Source: a virus. Taken from it: DNA of 64,000 bases. Location of the stretch: positions 1 through 64,000 of IMG/VR virus record IMGVR_UViG_3300042371_001161; one strand, 5' to 3'. This document shows, in pieces, positions 37,901 through 46,071 of this stretch (position 1 is the first letter of the stretch; each line of letters opens with the position of its first letter). The notes beneath the pieces are model-generated. The model did not search any database, was not told the origin of the DNA, and was given only the letters and a program-made list of their open reading frames with translations. The translations under genes were made by a program, and so were the position numbers.

Positions 37901-39817
37901 AATTCTGCTATCTATTTCTTTGCGTTTTACAATTCTGCCATCTATTCCGCTAAGAGCAACCTGATGTCGACTACCAGCTTTTGCGCTTCCAAAAAACTTC
38001 GAGTTCGGGTCGTTTGAAATAGCACGGAATTTTGAACCAGTGACCGACCCAGGCATGATTACTGGACTCGTCGCCGGATATCCGCTAGAAAGGGCCCCTC
38101 CGCCGCCCCCACCACGACCTGAGGCCAGCGATGACGTTGGGCCAGCCGGACCAAGATTTTTGCCACCAATAGAAACATTTTGAGCGTTAACGCTCATGGT
38201 CTTGACAGTTTGAACCCCTGGCATTAAACGGCCCTTTACGCCGCTCATTTTTTTACCTATAATCGAGAATGCCAGCAATGGTGCAAGGGCCGAAGCTAGT
38301 CCTCCGCCAGCCCCACCACTAAACATTTTGGAAATCATATTGAAGACGCTTGTTAGTCCAGATACTAAGTCACTCAAAAAGGGGAGCATATCCATGAACA
38401 TCTTTTTAAGATTCATGAAGAATTTTGATAAAGAATCGATGAGCTCCCCAACACGTTCGCCGAATTCTGCAACTTCATTTTTGTTTTCAACAAGAAGGTC
38501 CTTGAATAAGGTCAGGTTTCCGGCACCTCGTTTAATTGCCTCCCACACTGGAGTAAAAGCTTTATAAAGCACCTTTGCGCCATCTATGAGTGGGCGAGTT
38601 TGCTCAAGGACCATATCCCAACCACGCTTGAATTTAGAGAACCAATCTCCAATTCTGTCGAACATGCCTAACGCGCCAGGGAGGTATTCGCGAATCATTT
38701 TCACGAGCCAATTAGATGCTTTTTCTATTCCGCCAGCAAAGCCGTCGATTATGCCCGTCGCCCCAAAACTATATGAAATAGCGCCCATTATGCGCTGCAA
38801 GTCTCTGCGTATTGTCCCGAATACCCTCTCAAATGAAGCCTTGAGTGGCTCCAAGAACTGGTCGCCAAAATCAGCAAACTCGCCACGCAATCGACTAAAG
38901 TAGCCCTTCATCTGGGAGATTAAAGTACCGTTTACGGCTTCAAACTGACCAGCGACACCGCCTTTGTCCGCCAACTGCCCGGACATCAGAAGTTCTTTAA
39001 ATTGTTCCTTGGTTTTTATGGTTGTCCCTTTTAGGGCTTTTTCCATTTCTGGGCCAAGTTTTTTAGCTTCTGTTATTACGTCAGAAATACTCTTTTTACT
39101 GTTAGAAAGATTTTCGATAACAATAGATACTTGTTCTAGGCCCTTTGCGGGGTCTTGGCCCGCTGAACCAAAGTCCATCAAAGCCTTGATTGATGCACCG
39201 CTTTTATTTATTTGTGCGGTATTCATCGACTTGGACATGGTTCCGTAAGCCTTGTTGAGTGCTTCGACTCCGAGAGTCGCCAGACTTGCGTCGCTCTGTA
39301 GGTTCCGCATGCCCATTCTTGTCTGATTCATCGCTGAACCAAATGCAGGGGCTCCCTTGCCTCTGTAGGCATAAATGGCGGCCTGCTGCTCCCTGATAGC
39401 GGCGCTCGCTGCCGATATTGCGACGACTACCCCCGCCGCACCAGCAGAAAGCATTTGCATCGCCCCCCTATATGCTTTGACAAGTAATTGCCCAGCTGCA
39501 AATAGTGCGTGGACTCCTATCATCGCAGCTCCAAGGGCTGCCATTTCTATAACGACACCCTTGATAGCCATACCGAGGAACTTAGTGAGCCCTTTTCCTG
39601 CCATTTTGGCGCCAGCATCTATGGCGTCGAAACTGCGTTTCCAGCCTTTTGTGGTATTTGCTAGTTTACTACCCGATTGTTGAGCGAGAGCTTCGCCCCT
39701 GCCGCTGGAAAGTTTTTTTACTCTTTTTTCTAGTAATGAAAGCTGAGCTATTGCTTTAGTGAGCTCCCTAGTTTGGGCCTCAAACTTAATTTTAATATCA
39801 ACTATTTCATCAGCCAT
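34958..39817 (-). CDS. Tape measure protein with M15-like peptidase domain
   Basis: 1619 residues, the largest complete protein of the tail operon. Long helical stretches dominate. Hydrophobic segments lie at ~85-140 (VIEMAALGAAMIGVHALFAA) and ~880-970 (Ala/Gly-rich, AAIGAGVGLLVGGIMGAV). A C-terminal domain near residues 1495-1575 carries SSDHATGSAYDL and RHLHVVPG, the S-x-H-x6-D and H-x-H zinc pattern of D-Ala-D-Ala carboxypeptidase-type (M15) enzymes. The protein sets tail length and probably enters the cell envelope, where the peptidase would cut peptidoglycan. GGAG six bases before the ATG. Confidence 0.85.
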   Translation of the reverse strand: MADEIVDIKIKFEAQTRELTKAIAQLSLLEKRVKKLSSGRGEALAQQSGSKLANTTKGWKRSFDAIDAGAKMAGKGLTKFLGMAIKGVVIEMAALGAAMIGVHALFAAGQLLVKAYRGAMQMLSAGAAGVVVAISAASAAIREQQAAIYAYRGKGAPAFGSAMNQTRMGMRNLQSDASLATLGVEALNKAYGTMSKSMNTAQINKSGASIKALMDFGSAGQDPAKGLEQVSIVIENLSNSKKSISDVITEAKKLGPEMEKALKGTTIKTKEQFKELLMSGQLADKGGVAGQFEAVNGTLISQMKGYFSRLRGEFADFGDQFLEPLKASFERVFGTIRRDLQRIMGAISYSFGATGIIDGFAGGIEKASNWLVKMIREYLPGALGMFDRIGDWFSKFKRGWDMVLEQTRPLIDGAKVLYKAFTPVWEAIKRGAGNLTLFKDLLVENKNEVAEFGERVGELIDSLSKFFMNLKKMFMDMLPFLSDLVSGLTSVFNMISKMFSGGAGGGLASALAPLLAFSIIGKKMSGVKGRLMPGVQTVKTMSVNAQNVSIGGKNLGPAGPTSSLASGRGGGGGGALSSGYPATSPVIMPGSVTGSKFRAISNDPNSKFFGSAKAGSRHQVALSGIDGRIVKRKEIDSRIGRGVVYAATGARARDPYADRGQITNPDGTTKPVNPNVNLPLSAKFRATQSLNARSMDELRQIATQKGIVGTQIGGVMGGGQQGPGAPRMSDTFADRKLLVKAIMAKKGSTAEFKNDGRTVSIGQGLANSAKRGALKAVGVADRGQYLARRGFGAIRGGFAQMNSGAWDAEKGEYKDLGTARGALLARRGESDKQGGLKKLGGRLSYRRDMNRISRNDSKFGGGVKKFNNSMGAKMGVGMGLGLASQYAPEEMQGAIALGGMVAQVNPMLGAAVAGIGSALKATSVKAGALAGAAGGAAAGAMFGPYGAAIGAGVGLLVGGIMGAVNAGKEKLKKAKKIIDASMASFFMIDLQKAGRQFQRNAETVKGGGSLKGRDAAMVGLGTSFGKTLGQFNRDITAAIAAGGGSYESNGKTEFNDAKGILDEYFKTDSGKKLTSEERDALKARATNSIRHIMKTSDPLIEAQLSRIDKQNTERIGALSRATGKSGAELEQLAKTLGVDLYDPTIKYNDLLLKFSGSLKKTGAELNDLIADIVLSGANAFKTQREKEEATYALDSNLRQLGDIMRDPSTTADEKTTAMRAHMEPAFNQLLQVAGGDGIMAYQGFIDLFGGKNADGKIFAPGAELAGQGETFVNDPIYQASVRDMEKGAVGAASEQLRTILSSEEHGNLKIEEGVLESQLTTLLQNNPEQFLKLLGDIKDYDLTYDDKDGLRQRLLNAPKGGAGAIPTGTLGLESAYNPALGAQSALSGYGMGELGLAKENTVALDDIATAATNMGTAATGLEEAIKIFNTNMEGFFTAPLGEMPDWWRNGLVMSDDGKTLAPPDTSTPRGGAIGDTSTSKLSQTMSRHAAMNGQLTGKRTVTSSLRNYALGSPSSDHATGSAYDLVGQNLGQYSKLVHANGGFAEFHGSAANRHLHVVPGPGVGDTSVARPISSATSGGGSTNNYYSIEVNGGNSSPEAIAQMVMAKLQDRERSEKERR

Positions 39818-39882
39818 TTGGCACTCCGTGTGAGTTTTAAGTCACGTGAGTGTAAGGCTGCCAAGCTATGGGGGCTCCACCC

Positions 39883-40059
39883 CTAAGTCTTCGGCTTGCG
39901 CTCTTGCTCTTCGCGGTCGTTACTTATAACTTTAGCACAGGCAAGAAGTAGTAACCAGTCATTATCGTCTACGTCCATTAATTCCAATGGACTAACGTGA
40001 AATAACTCGCCTAATCTTGCCGCAGATATAAGTGTGGAATCTTCAACTAGTTCGTCGAA
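39883..40059 (-). CDS. -1 frame extension of the tail assembly chaperone
   Basis: In the -1 frame relative to the chaperone, an open reading stretch runs from a TGA near 40110 to the TAG at 39885-39883. From 40059 it encodes FDELVEDSTLISAARL and ends in EEQERKPKT, with the acidic, Leu-rich character of chaperone extensions. It has no start codon or ribosome binding site of its own before the overlap. In phages such as lambda (gpG-gpGT) the gene just before the tape measure uses a -1 frameshift, so this is most likely the T-like part. The slip site is not canonical; it must lie in 40110-40047. Confidence 0.6.
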   Translation of the reverse strand, partial: FDELVEDSTLISAARLGELFHVSPLELMDVDDNDWLLLLACAKVISNDREEQERKPKT

Positions 40060-40598
40060 GACTCCTTCGTAGGGTCCACAGCAGCAACCGTGTCTGAGTA
40101 TCCAGCGGAGTCAAGGATTGCCAAAGCTGCGGATTCAACATGTGGGTCAACGCCAAACATCGCCCGAACTGCATCCGGAACCGGCTTCATCGACTCGGTC
40201 ATTTCGAGAATTTGAGGATGGGCAAAATTGAGATTATTGCCGTTTTCGTCAAAAATCTCTTCATCATCAATGCAGATACCTATGGTGGTGTGGCCGATAA
40301 CTAGACAAGCAAACTTGAGCGAGTCAAGTCCATTTCTTGAATCTTCACCAGCATTTTTGCGCCAGTTCTTCATCTGCGATTGAGTGATATTGGGGCTCAC
40401 TTTGAGGCTTACACCCGGGCGTTCTGTCACCTGAATGTGGACTACGGACCGCTCAACCTTTTTCTTGACAATGTTTCTCAGCTTTTCAAGCTGGGTCTCT
40501 TCCTTGGCGGCAGGCAACAAGGAATCACGATGAGTTGACTTCTTGTTGCTTTTTCCGTCGTCGGCTTCTTCAGTTACGTATAGTGAATTTTCGCTCAT
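40047..40598 (-). CDS. Tail assembly chaperone (G-like)
   Basis: 183 residues between tube protein and tape measure, where the tail assembly chaperone is expected. It is polar at the start, then has a beta and helical mix (SLKFACLVIGHTTIGICIDDEE), and ends in NPTKESS-type sequence. The -1 frame past its end continues as a second open stretch to 39883, supporting the call. The chaperone coats the tape measure during tail assembly and is absent from the virion. The ATG has only a weak binding site. Confidence 0.65.
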   Translation of the reverse strand: MSENSLYVTEEADDGKSNKKSTHRDSLLPAAKEETQLEKLRNIVKKKVERSVVHIQVTERPGVSLKVSPNITQSQMKNWRKNAGEDSRNGLDSLKFACLVIGHTTIGICIDDEEIFDENGNNLNFAHPQILEMTESMKPVPDAVRAMFGVDPHVESAALAILDSAGYSDTVAAVDPTKESSTN

Positions 40599-40637
40599 AG
40601 AGCAAAAACTATCACATAATTAACCGACTCTATGCAA

Positions 40638-41141
40638 CTAGCTTAAAGTTGGTGCGTTTACGTCCGAGATAGCAAAGGTCAAGGCGAATGTCGCCGGAGC
40701 ACCCGAAGAAGAGTCACCTTCTGGTTCGGTCATTCCCACCAACAAAGCATTGGAGTAAATTCTGTCGTTTGTGGGGTCTTTGATGTCGCAGCTATAAACA
40801 GATACCGTAATGTTGTAGTAACCGGTACCTACATATTTGCGCAGGCCCTGCAGCTTGGCGCCAATGCCAGCAGCAGTATCGGCGCTGGTCATATCGTCGT
40901 CGTAGTGTGCCGTCAGTGTAATGTCGCCTATTTCAGATGGAGCGCAGAGAACTGTAGGTCGAGCACTGCCACCTTCGTAGATTTTTTCTACAGAGGCGGT
41001 GATTTCTCCACCCGACACCTGGGCAAAGCGAAGATTACCCCACTTGGGAAGGTTCACCTGCACGTTGGTCTGCTGCTTGCCGTTAATGAAAGTGCTTGGA
41101 ACTATTGTTGCAAGTACTTGTCTCTGTGATACTTTTGCCAT
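40638..41141 (-). CDS. Tail tube protein
   Basis: 167 residues with the fold pattern of contractile-tail tubes: a start with STFINGKQQ, a strand reading KWGNLRFAQVSGGEITASVEK at around 30-52, and a long loop before ALTFAISDV at the end. It directly follows the sheath gene, which is the constant order of sheath then tube. It would form the inner channel of stacked hexamers. AAGGAAG lies eight bases upstream of the ATG. Confidence 0.8.
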   Translation of the reverse strand: MAKVSQRQVLATIVPSTFINGKQQTNVQVNLPKWGNLRFAQVSGGEITASVEKIYEGGSARPTVLCAPSEIGDITLTAHYDDDMTSADTAAGIGAKLQGLRKYVGTGYYNITVSVYSCDIKDPTNDRIYSNALLVGMTEPEGDSSSGAPATFALTFAISDVNAPTLS

Positions 41142-41157
41142 TAGCTACTTCCTTCGA

Positions 41158-42621
41158 TTAAACCACTGTTGAAGTGAGGTTAGACTTTACGATATCGATT
41201 TCAATTCTGTCACCAATGCTGCTGACACGGACACCGACTCTGGCTTTCACCAAACCATTTGCCAACTGTGAGGTTGGGTTGATTGAGGAATCGCACTTCA
41301 CGATGTATCCGTTATCTAGCTCACGGCCGTTGGCATCAAATGCTGGGTAAAGAGCACCGAGGTTGCGCATTACCGACAGGATTGACACAAGGCGTGACTC
41401 GATGTCAGCGAAAATGGTGTTTCTTCCATCGATTGAGCTGAACACCACATCTTCAAGCGACCGGTAGCACTCTGTAACGATTGAGTTAACAACATCCTGT
41501 TGCGTGATATAGCGGAAGTTGTCGTTATCGGAAGAGAGCGAACGGGCTCCATACACGCGAATCGTGTTTTGAATCACTCGAATTGCGTTTACGTTGCCTT
41601 CGTCAAGGTCGTCACCGACAACCTTGCTAATGTCAGTCTTGATGCCGGTCACAAACTTGGCCGCTGAAACAATTCCTGCGGCTGGAAGATGTGGTCCGGT
41701 CCCATTATGGGCAACGGCGCGCTTTGCAGCGATATATCCAACTGGTGGAATGAATCGTCCTATGCCAGGCACGCTAGTGGGAACTAAAACCCACGGATGG
41801 TACAGTGCCGCATGCTCTGAGCCTTCTCCCGTTTGAAGTGAGAGTGCCTTTTCCTTCATGGCGGTAGCAGTTGCGTCTTCTGTTCCAAACAAAATTGCGA
41901 TTCTGCTATTTGCGTTTGCGTGGTCGATGAGGGCTTCAGCCACAGTGTCGCCGCTATCCTCTGGGCAAACAACAGCGCCCGAGCCGAGAGCGTCATTGAA
42001 CAACGTAAGCTGAGCGATGTATTCAGCAGAAGTTACGGTGTCATTGTTGTCGTCGCCTGTTCCCAACGCCGTTTCTGCAAGTACTACCGGCTTCAGGGCC
42101 GTACCACCAGAAGCAACCGCTGCTGTCACATAGCGAGCAGCAACCGCACTTAGGTTAATTCGTCCGACTGCCTGTGATACTGTCGTTACGCTTCCAGTTG
42201 TGTATTTCAAAACGCCGTCGTAGTAAATATCAACTTTGAAGGTTGTTGCGGTTGGGTGCGTTACAGCAACTCCGACGTCCGCGCTCCAAGCGCCTGCGCC
42301 ATTTGCCGTCAACGTAATTGCGGCGGCGGAGGCTGGACCATTCAAAGTCAACGAGCCGACTGTTGCTGATGCACCAACGGCGCGCGCAATGAAAGCTCGC
42401 GTTCCACCTTCCTCGAAAAATGTCTCCACCGTTGGGTGGGTGTACGAGGACGTCAGAAATCCACCGAAAATGTCTTCGAAGTCACTAAGACTCTCGACAA
42501 GTACGGCTTCGTCCGATGGACCACGCTCTGTTTTGCCAACAATGAACAGCTGCGAAGATTCGCGCACCGTTGCCGTTGATGGACCAGTTCTAACTGAAGT
42601 TGAAATGACTACGCCAGGCAT
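41158..42621 (-). CDS. Contractile tail sheath protein
   Basis: 487 residues. The start GVVISTSVRTGPSTATVRES, the SLSDFEDIFGGFLTSSYTHP segment and the later VAEALIDHANANSR and IRVYGARSL with TQQDVVNSIVTE are diagnostic for the sheath family. The C-terminal ~120 residues (TQQDVVNSIV onward, ending in IEIDIVKSN) form the conserved domain that joins to the tube and to the next ring. It sets the phage as having a contractile tail. GTGAGG lies five bases upstream of the ATG. Confidence 0.93.
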   Translation of the reverse strand: MPGVVISTSVRTGPSTATVRESSQLFIVGKTERGPSDEAVLVESLSDFEDIFGGFLTSSYTHPTVETFFEEGGTRAFIARAVGASATVGSLTLNGPASAAAITLTANGAGAWSADVGVAVTHPTATTFKVDIYYDGVLKYTTGSVTTVSQAVGRINLSAVAARYVTAAVASGGTALKPVVLAETALGTGDDNNDTVTSAEYIAQLTLFNDALGSGAVVCPEDSGDTVAEALIDHANANSRIAILFGTEDATATAMKEKALSLQTGEGSEHAALYHPWVLVPTSVPGIGRFIPPVGYIAAKRAVAHNGTGPHLPAAGIVSAAKFVTGIKTDISKVVGDDLDEGNVNAIRVIQNTIRVYGARSLSSDNDNFRYITQQDVVNSIVTECYRSLEDVVFSSIDGRNTIFADIESRLVSILSVMRNLGALYPAFDANGRELDNGYIVKCDSSINPTSQLANGLVKARVGVRVSSIGDRIEIDIVKSNLTSTVV

Positions 42622-42726
42622 AGAACCTCACTGTTTCGCATAGGGAATCCTGTTTGTGATTTCAATTGTACAGATGGGATTCTATTATTTTGTGCAACTA
42701 TGAATTGAACTTTTAAAACAATATTT
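42622..42726 (-). promoter_or_regulatory. Leader of the sheath gene with an inverted repeat
   Basis: 105-base gap between the tail completion gene and the sheath gene. It holds an interrupted inverted repeat: ATAGGGAATCC (42640-42650) against GGATTCTAT (42677-42685), a nine-base stem with a two-base bulge and a 26-base loop. Because the sheath and tube are needed in many copies, a separate promoter or an mRNA-stabilising hairpin here would make sense, but no good -35/-10 pair is visible. Confidence 0.3.
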
Positions 42727-43335
42727 TCAGTAATCAAGGGACGGCATCTCCTGACCAACACCAGTAGGGGTGGTCTCGACCTCTACTTCTGAGACAACAC
42801 CCAATGCTTCTCGAGCGACAACCTCGTCCATTTCTAGCGTGTAGGCAATGTATGCCCCTGCCATCATTCGGTCGCCCTTGAGTAGGGTTATGTCTGAATA
42901 CTCTTCCCGGAAGCTATTTTCGCTGATAAGAGCCCTAAAAGACGTTCGTGAGTCGTGGGCCTTGAGGCAAGGGTAGTCAAGAAGGGCGCTCCTAGTTACC
43001 GTCGTCAATCTATCTCTCATTAAAGTTGTTGCTTCGTTTCCTTCGTCTCGCACCCATAGATAGGTCCGCATGGAGTAGCTGACGCGATAAAGAGGGTCGG
43101 TTTGGTCGTAACCTATTCTTTCAAGTCCATTCATGGAGAGCGCGACGGTAATAACCGAGGGCCATTCATCTATCGCCATTGGCTCGTAACCTATGTACTG
43201 ACCGGGGTCCGGAAGCTTTGTGCTATCGAGGTTCCAGCCGTTTCTGTACCGAATGAGGCGAATCGGAAGGTCGGCGGTCAAATAGTCATTGACATATTTT
43301 TTAGCAAAATGCGAGCCATTCATTAAGTAGGTCAT
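42727..43335 (-). CDS. Tail completion / terminator protein
   Basis: 202 residues just upstream of the sheath gene, after the virion morphogenesis gene, which is where tail terminators lie. LPIRLIRYRNGWNLD, the DEWPSVITVALS strand, and YRVSYSMRTYLWVRDEGNEATTLM followed by RDRLTTVTRSALL fit that family's pattern of a small domain followed by a helix. It would cap the tail and allow joining to the head. The ATG overlaps the previous stop by four bases. Confidence 0.65.
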   Translation of the reverse strand: MTYLMNGSHFAKKYVNDYLTADLPIRLIRYRNGWNLDSTKLPDPGQYIGYEPMAIDEWPSVITVALSMNGLERIGYDQTDPLYRVSYSMRTYLWVRDEGNEATTLMRDRLTTVTRSALLDYPCLKAHDSRTSFRALISENSFREEYSDITLLKGDRMMAGAYIAYTLEMDEVVAREALGVVSEVEVETTPTGVGQEMPSLDY

Positions 43336-43832
43336 GCCAGCTTGCTCCCCTGGACGATGTACTGCGTTGCTTTTTTATTAATGTCTTTGTCAAAACTATT
43401 GGGAACGAACAGTATCTTGCGAGCAGGCATGTCCTGGGTTCCATACTGATGAAATTTTGCAATTGGGCTATCAACCACAAAAGTTGCTTCCATGTCACTA
43501 ATTGAGTTCTTGGGGCTAGACCCAATGCCGGCAACGCTGCGAAACAGCTTTCCAGTTAATACCAAGGGCGGAGCCCCAGGTGCGTTACGGAACTTCCACG
43601 ACTCATACTCTTCATCAAGTGGTGGCCATGCACCCTTGAGCATCGCCTTGGCGGAAAGGGCACCCATGGTGGTGAAATTCTTAGAATATGCTCTTTCTAA
43701 ATAACCCTTAGCCCAATTCAAAACAGGCCGCATTGATTTAGCCCTGTCTTTCATGTTTCCTAAGCGGTCCTTTGCGTCCTCGCCGTGGAAATCAGTATCT
43801 CCAATATAAACTACTATGCCGCTTCTGGACAT
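43332..43832 (-). CDS. Virion morphogenesis protein (HK97 gp10 / Mu gpG type)
   Basis: 166 residues. The trail WPPLDEEYESWK, LVLTGKLFRSVAG, KFHQYGTQDMPARKILFVP is the signature of phage virion morphogenesis proteins (P2 gpS / Mu gpG). They act in tail completion or head-tail joining. Located between the connector and tail completion genes, overlapping the latter by four bases. Good family match. Confidence 0.8.
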   Translation of the reverse strand: MSRSGIVVYIGDTDFHGEDAKDRLGNMKDRAKSMRPVLNWAKGYLERAYSKNFTTMGALSAKAMLKGAWPPLDEEYESWKFRNAPGAPPLVLTGKLFRSVAGIGSSPKNSISDMEATFVVDSPIAKFHQYGTQDMPARKILFVPNSFDKDINKKATQYIVQGSKLA

Positions 43833-43834
43833 AA

Positions 43835-44479
43835 TTAAGCCCGAACGCGACGGTATTTGCGCAATGAAGAAAGTTCCGAATCAAGGAAGCCCGTAACAAG
43901 CGGACCGGTATTTCTTGTTGTGATGTCTTTGACTCCAACCACGTCATCGTGCATGTTTTGCATTTCACGTGATGCTGCTCTAAGTATCATTAGCTTGAAG
44001 ACGGGTATTGATGGACCATCCAATCCAGCGGTATACGTAATGGTTATTAGGTCATCCGAATATCCGTGGTAGTAATCAATCCCGTATGTTCGCGTAACGT
44101 AGTCGGTATCTTCAATAAGTACTCTTTCCGTGCCAAAAAGTGGCTTTACCTTAACCTCTGATATTGAAGCAATTGGGGTATTTCTAAAGTAAATAGCGGG
44201 TGGCGGTGTCGCCCACGCAACTATGTCGGTGTATGAACCTTTAGTGAAAGAAGAATTATAACTGGTGTTGTCTGCTGTTAAAAATGTCCCCATTGGGGTG
44301 CCATTGTGATTGGAGTCCAGACGGTGCTCTTCTACATATTCGCCGACCTCTATCGGGCGACGTAGGAATGATTCGAGCTCGCTTTGAAGACCGGCGAGGA
44401 CCATGACGGCGGCATCTTCCTGACGTGCCGACAGCTTGATATCCATATATACCTTGACATCATTAACTGAGACAATCAT
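43835..44479 (-). CDS. Head-tail connector (gp6-like)
   Basis: 214 residues from the ATG at 44479, which has GGGAG five bases upstream; a TTG ten codons earlier has no binding site. VSVNDVKVYMDIKLSARQEDAAVMVLAGLQSELESFLRRP at the start is the helix-rich pattern of the gp6-like adaptor, and LFGTERVLIEDTDYVTRTYG plus a LDGPSIPVFKLMILRAASREM helix continue it. It forms a ring below the portal. First gene of this tail block, next to the divergent small-gene pair. Confidence 0.75.
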   Translation of the reverse strand: MIVSVNDVKVYMDIKLSARQEDAAVMVLAGLQSELESFLRRPIEVGEYVEEHRLDSNHNGTPMGTFLTADNTSYNSSFTKGSYTDIVAWATPPPAIYFRNTPIASISEVKVKPLFGTERVLIEDTDYVTRTYGIDYYHGYSDDLITITYTAGLDGPSIPVFKLMILRAASREMQNMHDDVVGVKDITTRNTGPLVTGFLDSELSSLRKYRRVRA

Positions 44480-44563
44480 CGTCACTCCCGTGATAAAGCG
44501 ATTTTGCAAATAAATGCTTCATCAAATTCTAACACCTAGTTAACTTGTGGGAGGAGAGAAGGG

Positions 44564-44592
44564 TTGACCGAGCAACGGAATTGGTGTAGATT
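44564..44592 (+). promoter_or_regulatory. Candidate leaderless promoter
   Basis: TTGACC (44564-44569), a 17-base spacer and TAGATT (44587-44592). The predicted transcription start, about seven bases after the -10, falls on the ATG at 44599, and there is no ribosome binding site right before the ATG. This is the arrangement of leaderless genes, which are common in Actinobacteria. It would drive the two small plus-strand genes alone. Confidence 0.6.
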
Positions 44593-44598
44593 CATGCC

Positions 44599-44901
44599 AT
44601 GTCGGGAAAAAGTAAATTCGATACAATTATTGACATTAAGGGAGATGACCTTAAGTCAATAAATATGGAGATTCTTGGAAGAATAACTAGGGTTATTTTT
44701 TTCCTGTTCATGCCCGACGGTCAGCCAATGAGCGACTCGGACATAGATGAACTGATGGACGAGTCTTTTGGCCTTGCCTCGCTCTTGATGGCCGTGGCAG
44801 GGATGCGGGTGGTTGGGGAGAATATTAACGGCGACTACGTTGTGAAATTCAAGCCATATAAGTCACTAGAACACTTTGAAAAGGAGAATGAATCCAAATG
44901 A
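44599..44901 (+). CDS. Small acidic protein, paralogue 1 of an inserted pair
   Basis: 100 residues, acidic, helical. MEILGRITRVIFFLFMPDG and LLMAVAGMRVVGENINGDYVVKF match segments of the 136-residue protein that follows (VLKVLFFWVNERE and MMAATGMKIIGKDETGKYVA). It is encoded against the direction of all structural genes around it and has its own leaderless-looking promoter, like a moron. It overlaps the next gene by four bases. No known family; exclusion or anti-host function is possible but not shown. Confidence 0.7.
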   Translation: MSGKSKFDTIIDIKGDDLKSINMEILGRITRVIFFLFMPDGQPMSDSDIDELMDESFGLASLLMAVAGMRVVGENINGDYVVKFKPYKSLEHFEKENESK

Positions 44902-45308
44902 AAACAGAAATTACGATTACAGAATATTTTTCCAACGAAGAAACCAAGCGGGCAGCAAATGTTGAAGTTTTGCAAAATGTCCTAAAGGTCCTTTTTTTCT
45001 GGGTAAACGAAAGAGAAGAAAACATCTTTGACGAAGAAGGCGAAGTCAATGAGGATGCAATGAGTGATTACACGGATTTTCTATGGTCCATCACTTGCTC
45101 CATGATGGCCGCTACAGGTATGAAGATTATTGGTAAAGACGAAACGGGAAAGTACGTAGCAACGCTAGAACCGAGACCGTCCGTCAAAGAGTTCCTCATT
45201 AAGGAAGATATTGCCACAGAAGAAGACATTCACTGGGATGACATCCTGGAAGACTTTGAGCCAGATAGTGGCTTCGAAAGACATGATGACTATTTAATGA
45301 GGAACTAA
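44898..45308 (+). CDS. Small acidic protein, paralogue 2 of an inserted pair
   Basis: 136 residues. The middle matches the previous protein (the FF motif, then GM-x-I-G-K-x-E-x-G-K-Y, then PRPSVKEF against PYKSLEHF), with an added C-terminal acidic tail (EEDIHWDDILEDFEP). The ATG overlaps the previous stop (ATGA), so they are co-translated. The two may form a heterodimer. I do not recognise the fold. Confidence 0.7.
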   Translation: MKTEITITEYFSNEETKRAANVEVLQNVLKVLFFWVNEREENIFDEEGEVNEDAMSDYTDFLWSITCSMMAATGMKIIGKDETGKYVATLEPRPSVKEFLIKEDIATEEDIHWDDILEDFEPDSGFERHDDYLMRN

Positions 45309-45324
45309 ATCGGCGCGAAGAAGT

Positions 45325-46071
45325 TTATTTCTTCTTGCCTTTTTTGCTTCCGCCTTTTGCAAGTTTGTCAGCTTCACGCCTGCCCGCGGCTGCTCGTTCC
45401 GCTGGAGTTTTTGCCCGTTGCGCCGCCTTTTGGTTTGATTTAGCCTTAGGTGGACGAATTGGTCCACCTACACGCTTAATGCGACCTGCAGCGGCCTTCC
45501 CTCCTCTTGGTCTGTTGAGAATATCGCTGCTGCCTTCACGCGTTCTTGCTATGTTCAATTTATCAACCTGAGATAAGAAGTTGCCTGGCTTTGTGGTCCC
45601 CTTTGCAATGGGGTCTCTGCCAAACTTTGCTCCATTTTTATTCATTCTTCTTTGAGCTCGGCCTTCAAGTTCCCGGAATCTCTTTGACCTGGTGCGACCC
45701 GCGTACCATGAATCGGCTGGGGCGCCTACGCCACCAGGCTTGCGACCACTAGTGTCGCCACGGTCTGCAAACTCTTTACTGACGGACTTTTTCATGGTTC
45801 CGCCAGTTCTCCAACTTTTTGCAGCCTTGCTTCGTGACTTGGAACCACCGTATCTGGCCATTTCTGCCAAATCGCCAAGCTTGCCTTTATCGAAGTTTTC
45901 GGGCTTTACACCAAAAATGTCTTCTGCAATCTGTTTATATTTATCAAGTTTTTTGCGGTCCCGGGTGTCTACCTTCACTCCCTTGCGCAGCTTTGCTTGC
46001 GTTTCCTTGACAAAATCGGTAATATGTGCGGCGTCATCACTAATGTCTGGGCCGTAGCGTACTCCTGGCAT
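45325..46071 (-). CDS. Basic Lys/Arg-rich hypothetical protein
   Basis: 248 residues. After an acidic ~30-residue start, the rest is very rich in Lys, Arg and Gly, ending in a Lys-rich run (KGGSKKGKKK). It looks largely unstructured and would bind DNA or RNA, or act as a packaged cargo. AGGAG five bases before the ATG. It is convergent with the inserted small-gene pair. No known family is seen; the basic character is the only functional hint. Confidence 0.65.
   Translation of the reverse strand: MPGVRYGPDISDDAAHITDFVKETQAKLRKGVKVDTRDRKKLDKYKQIAEDIFGVKPENFDKGKLGDLAEMARYGGSKSRSKAAKSWRTGGTMKKSVSKEFADRGDTSGRKPGGVGAPADSWYAGRTRSKRFRELEGRAQRRMNKNGAKFGRDPIAKGTTKPGNFLSQVDKLNIARTREGSSDILNRPRGGKAAAGRIKRVGGPIRPPKAKSNQKAAQRAKTPAERAAAGRREADKLAKGGSKKGKKK

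Noticed and set aside
45318-45336. Hairpin AAGAAG / CTTCTT at the convergent end of the inserted gene pair and the basic protein gene
   Set aside because: The stem is short and AT-rich, and it is explained by the Lys codons at the end of the basic protein. Too weak to call a terminator.
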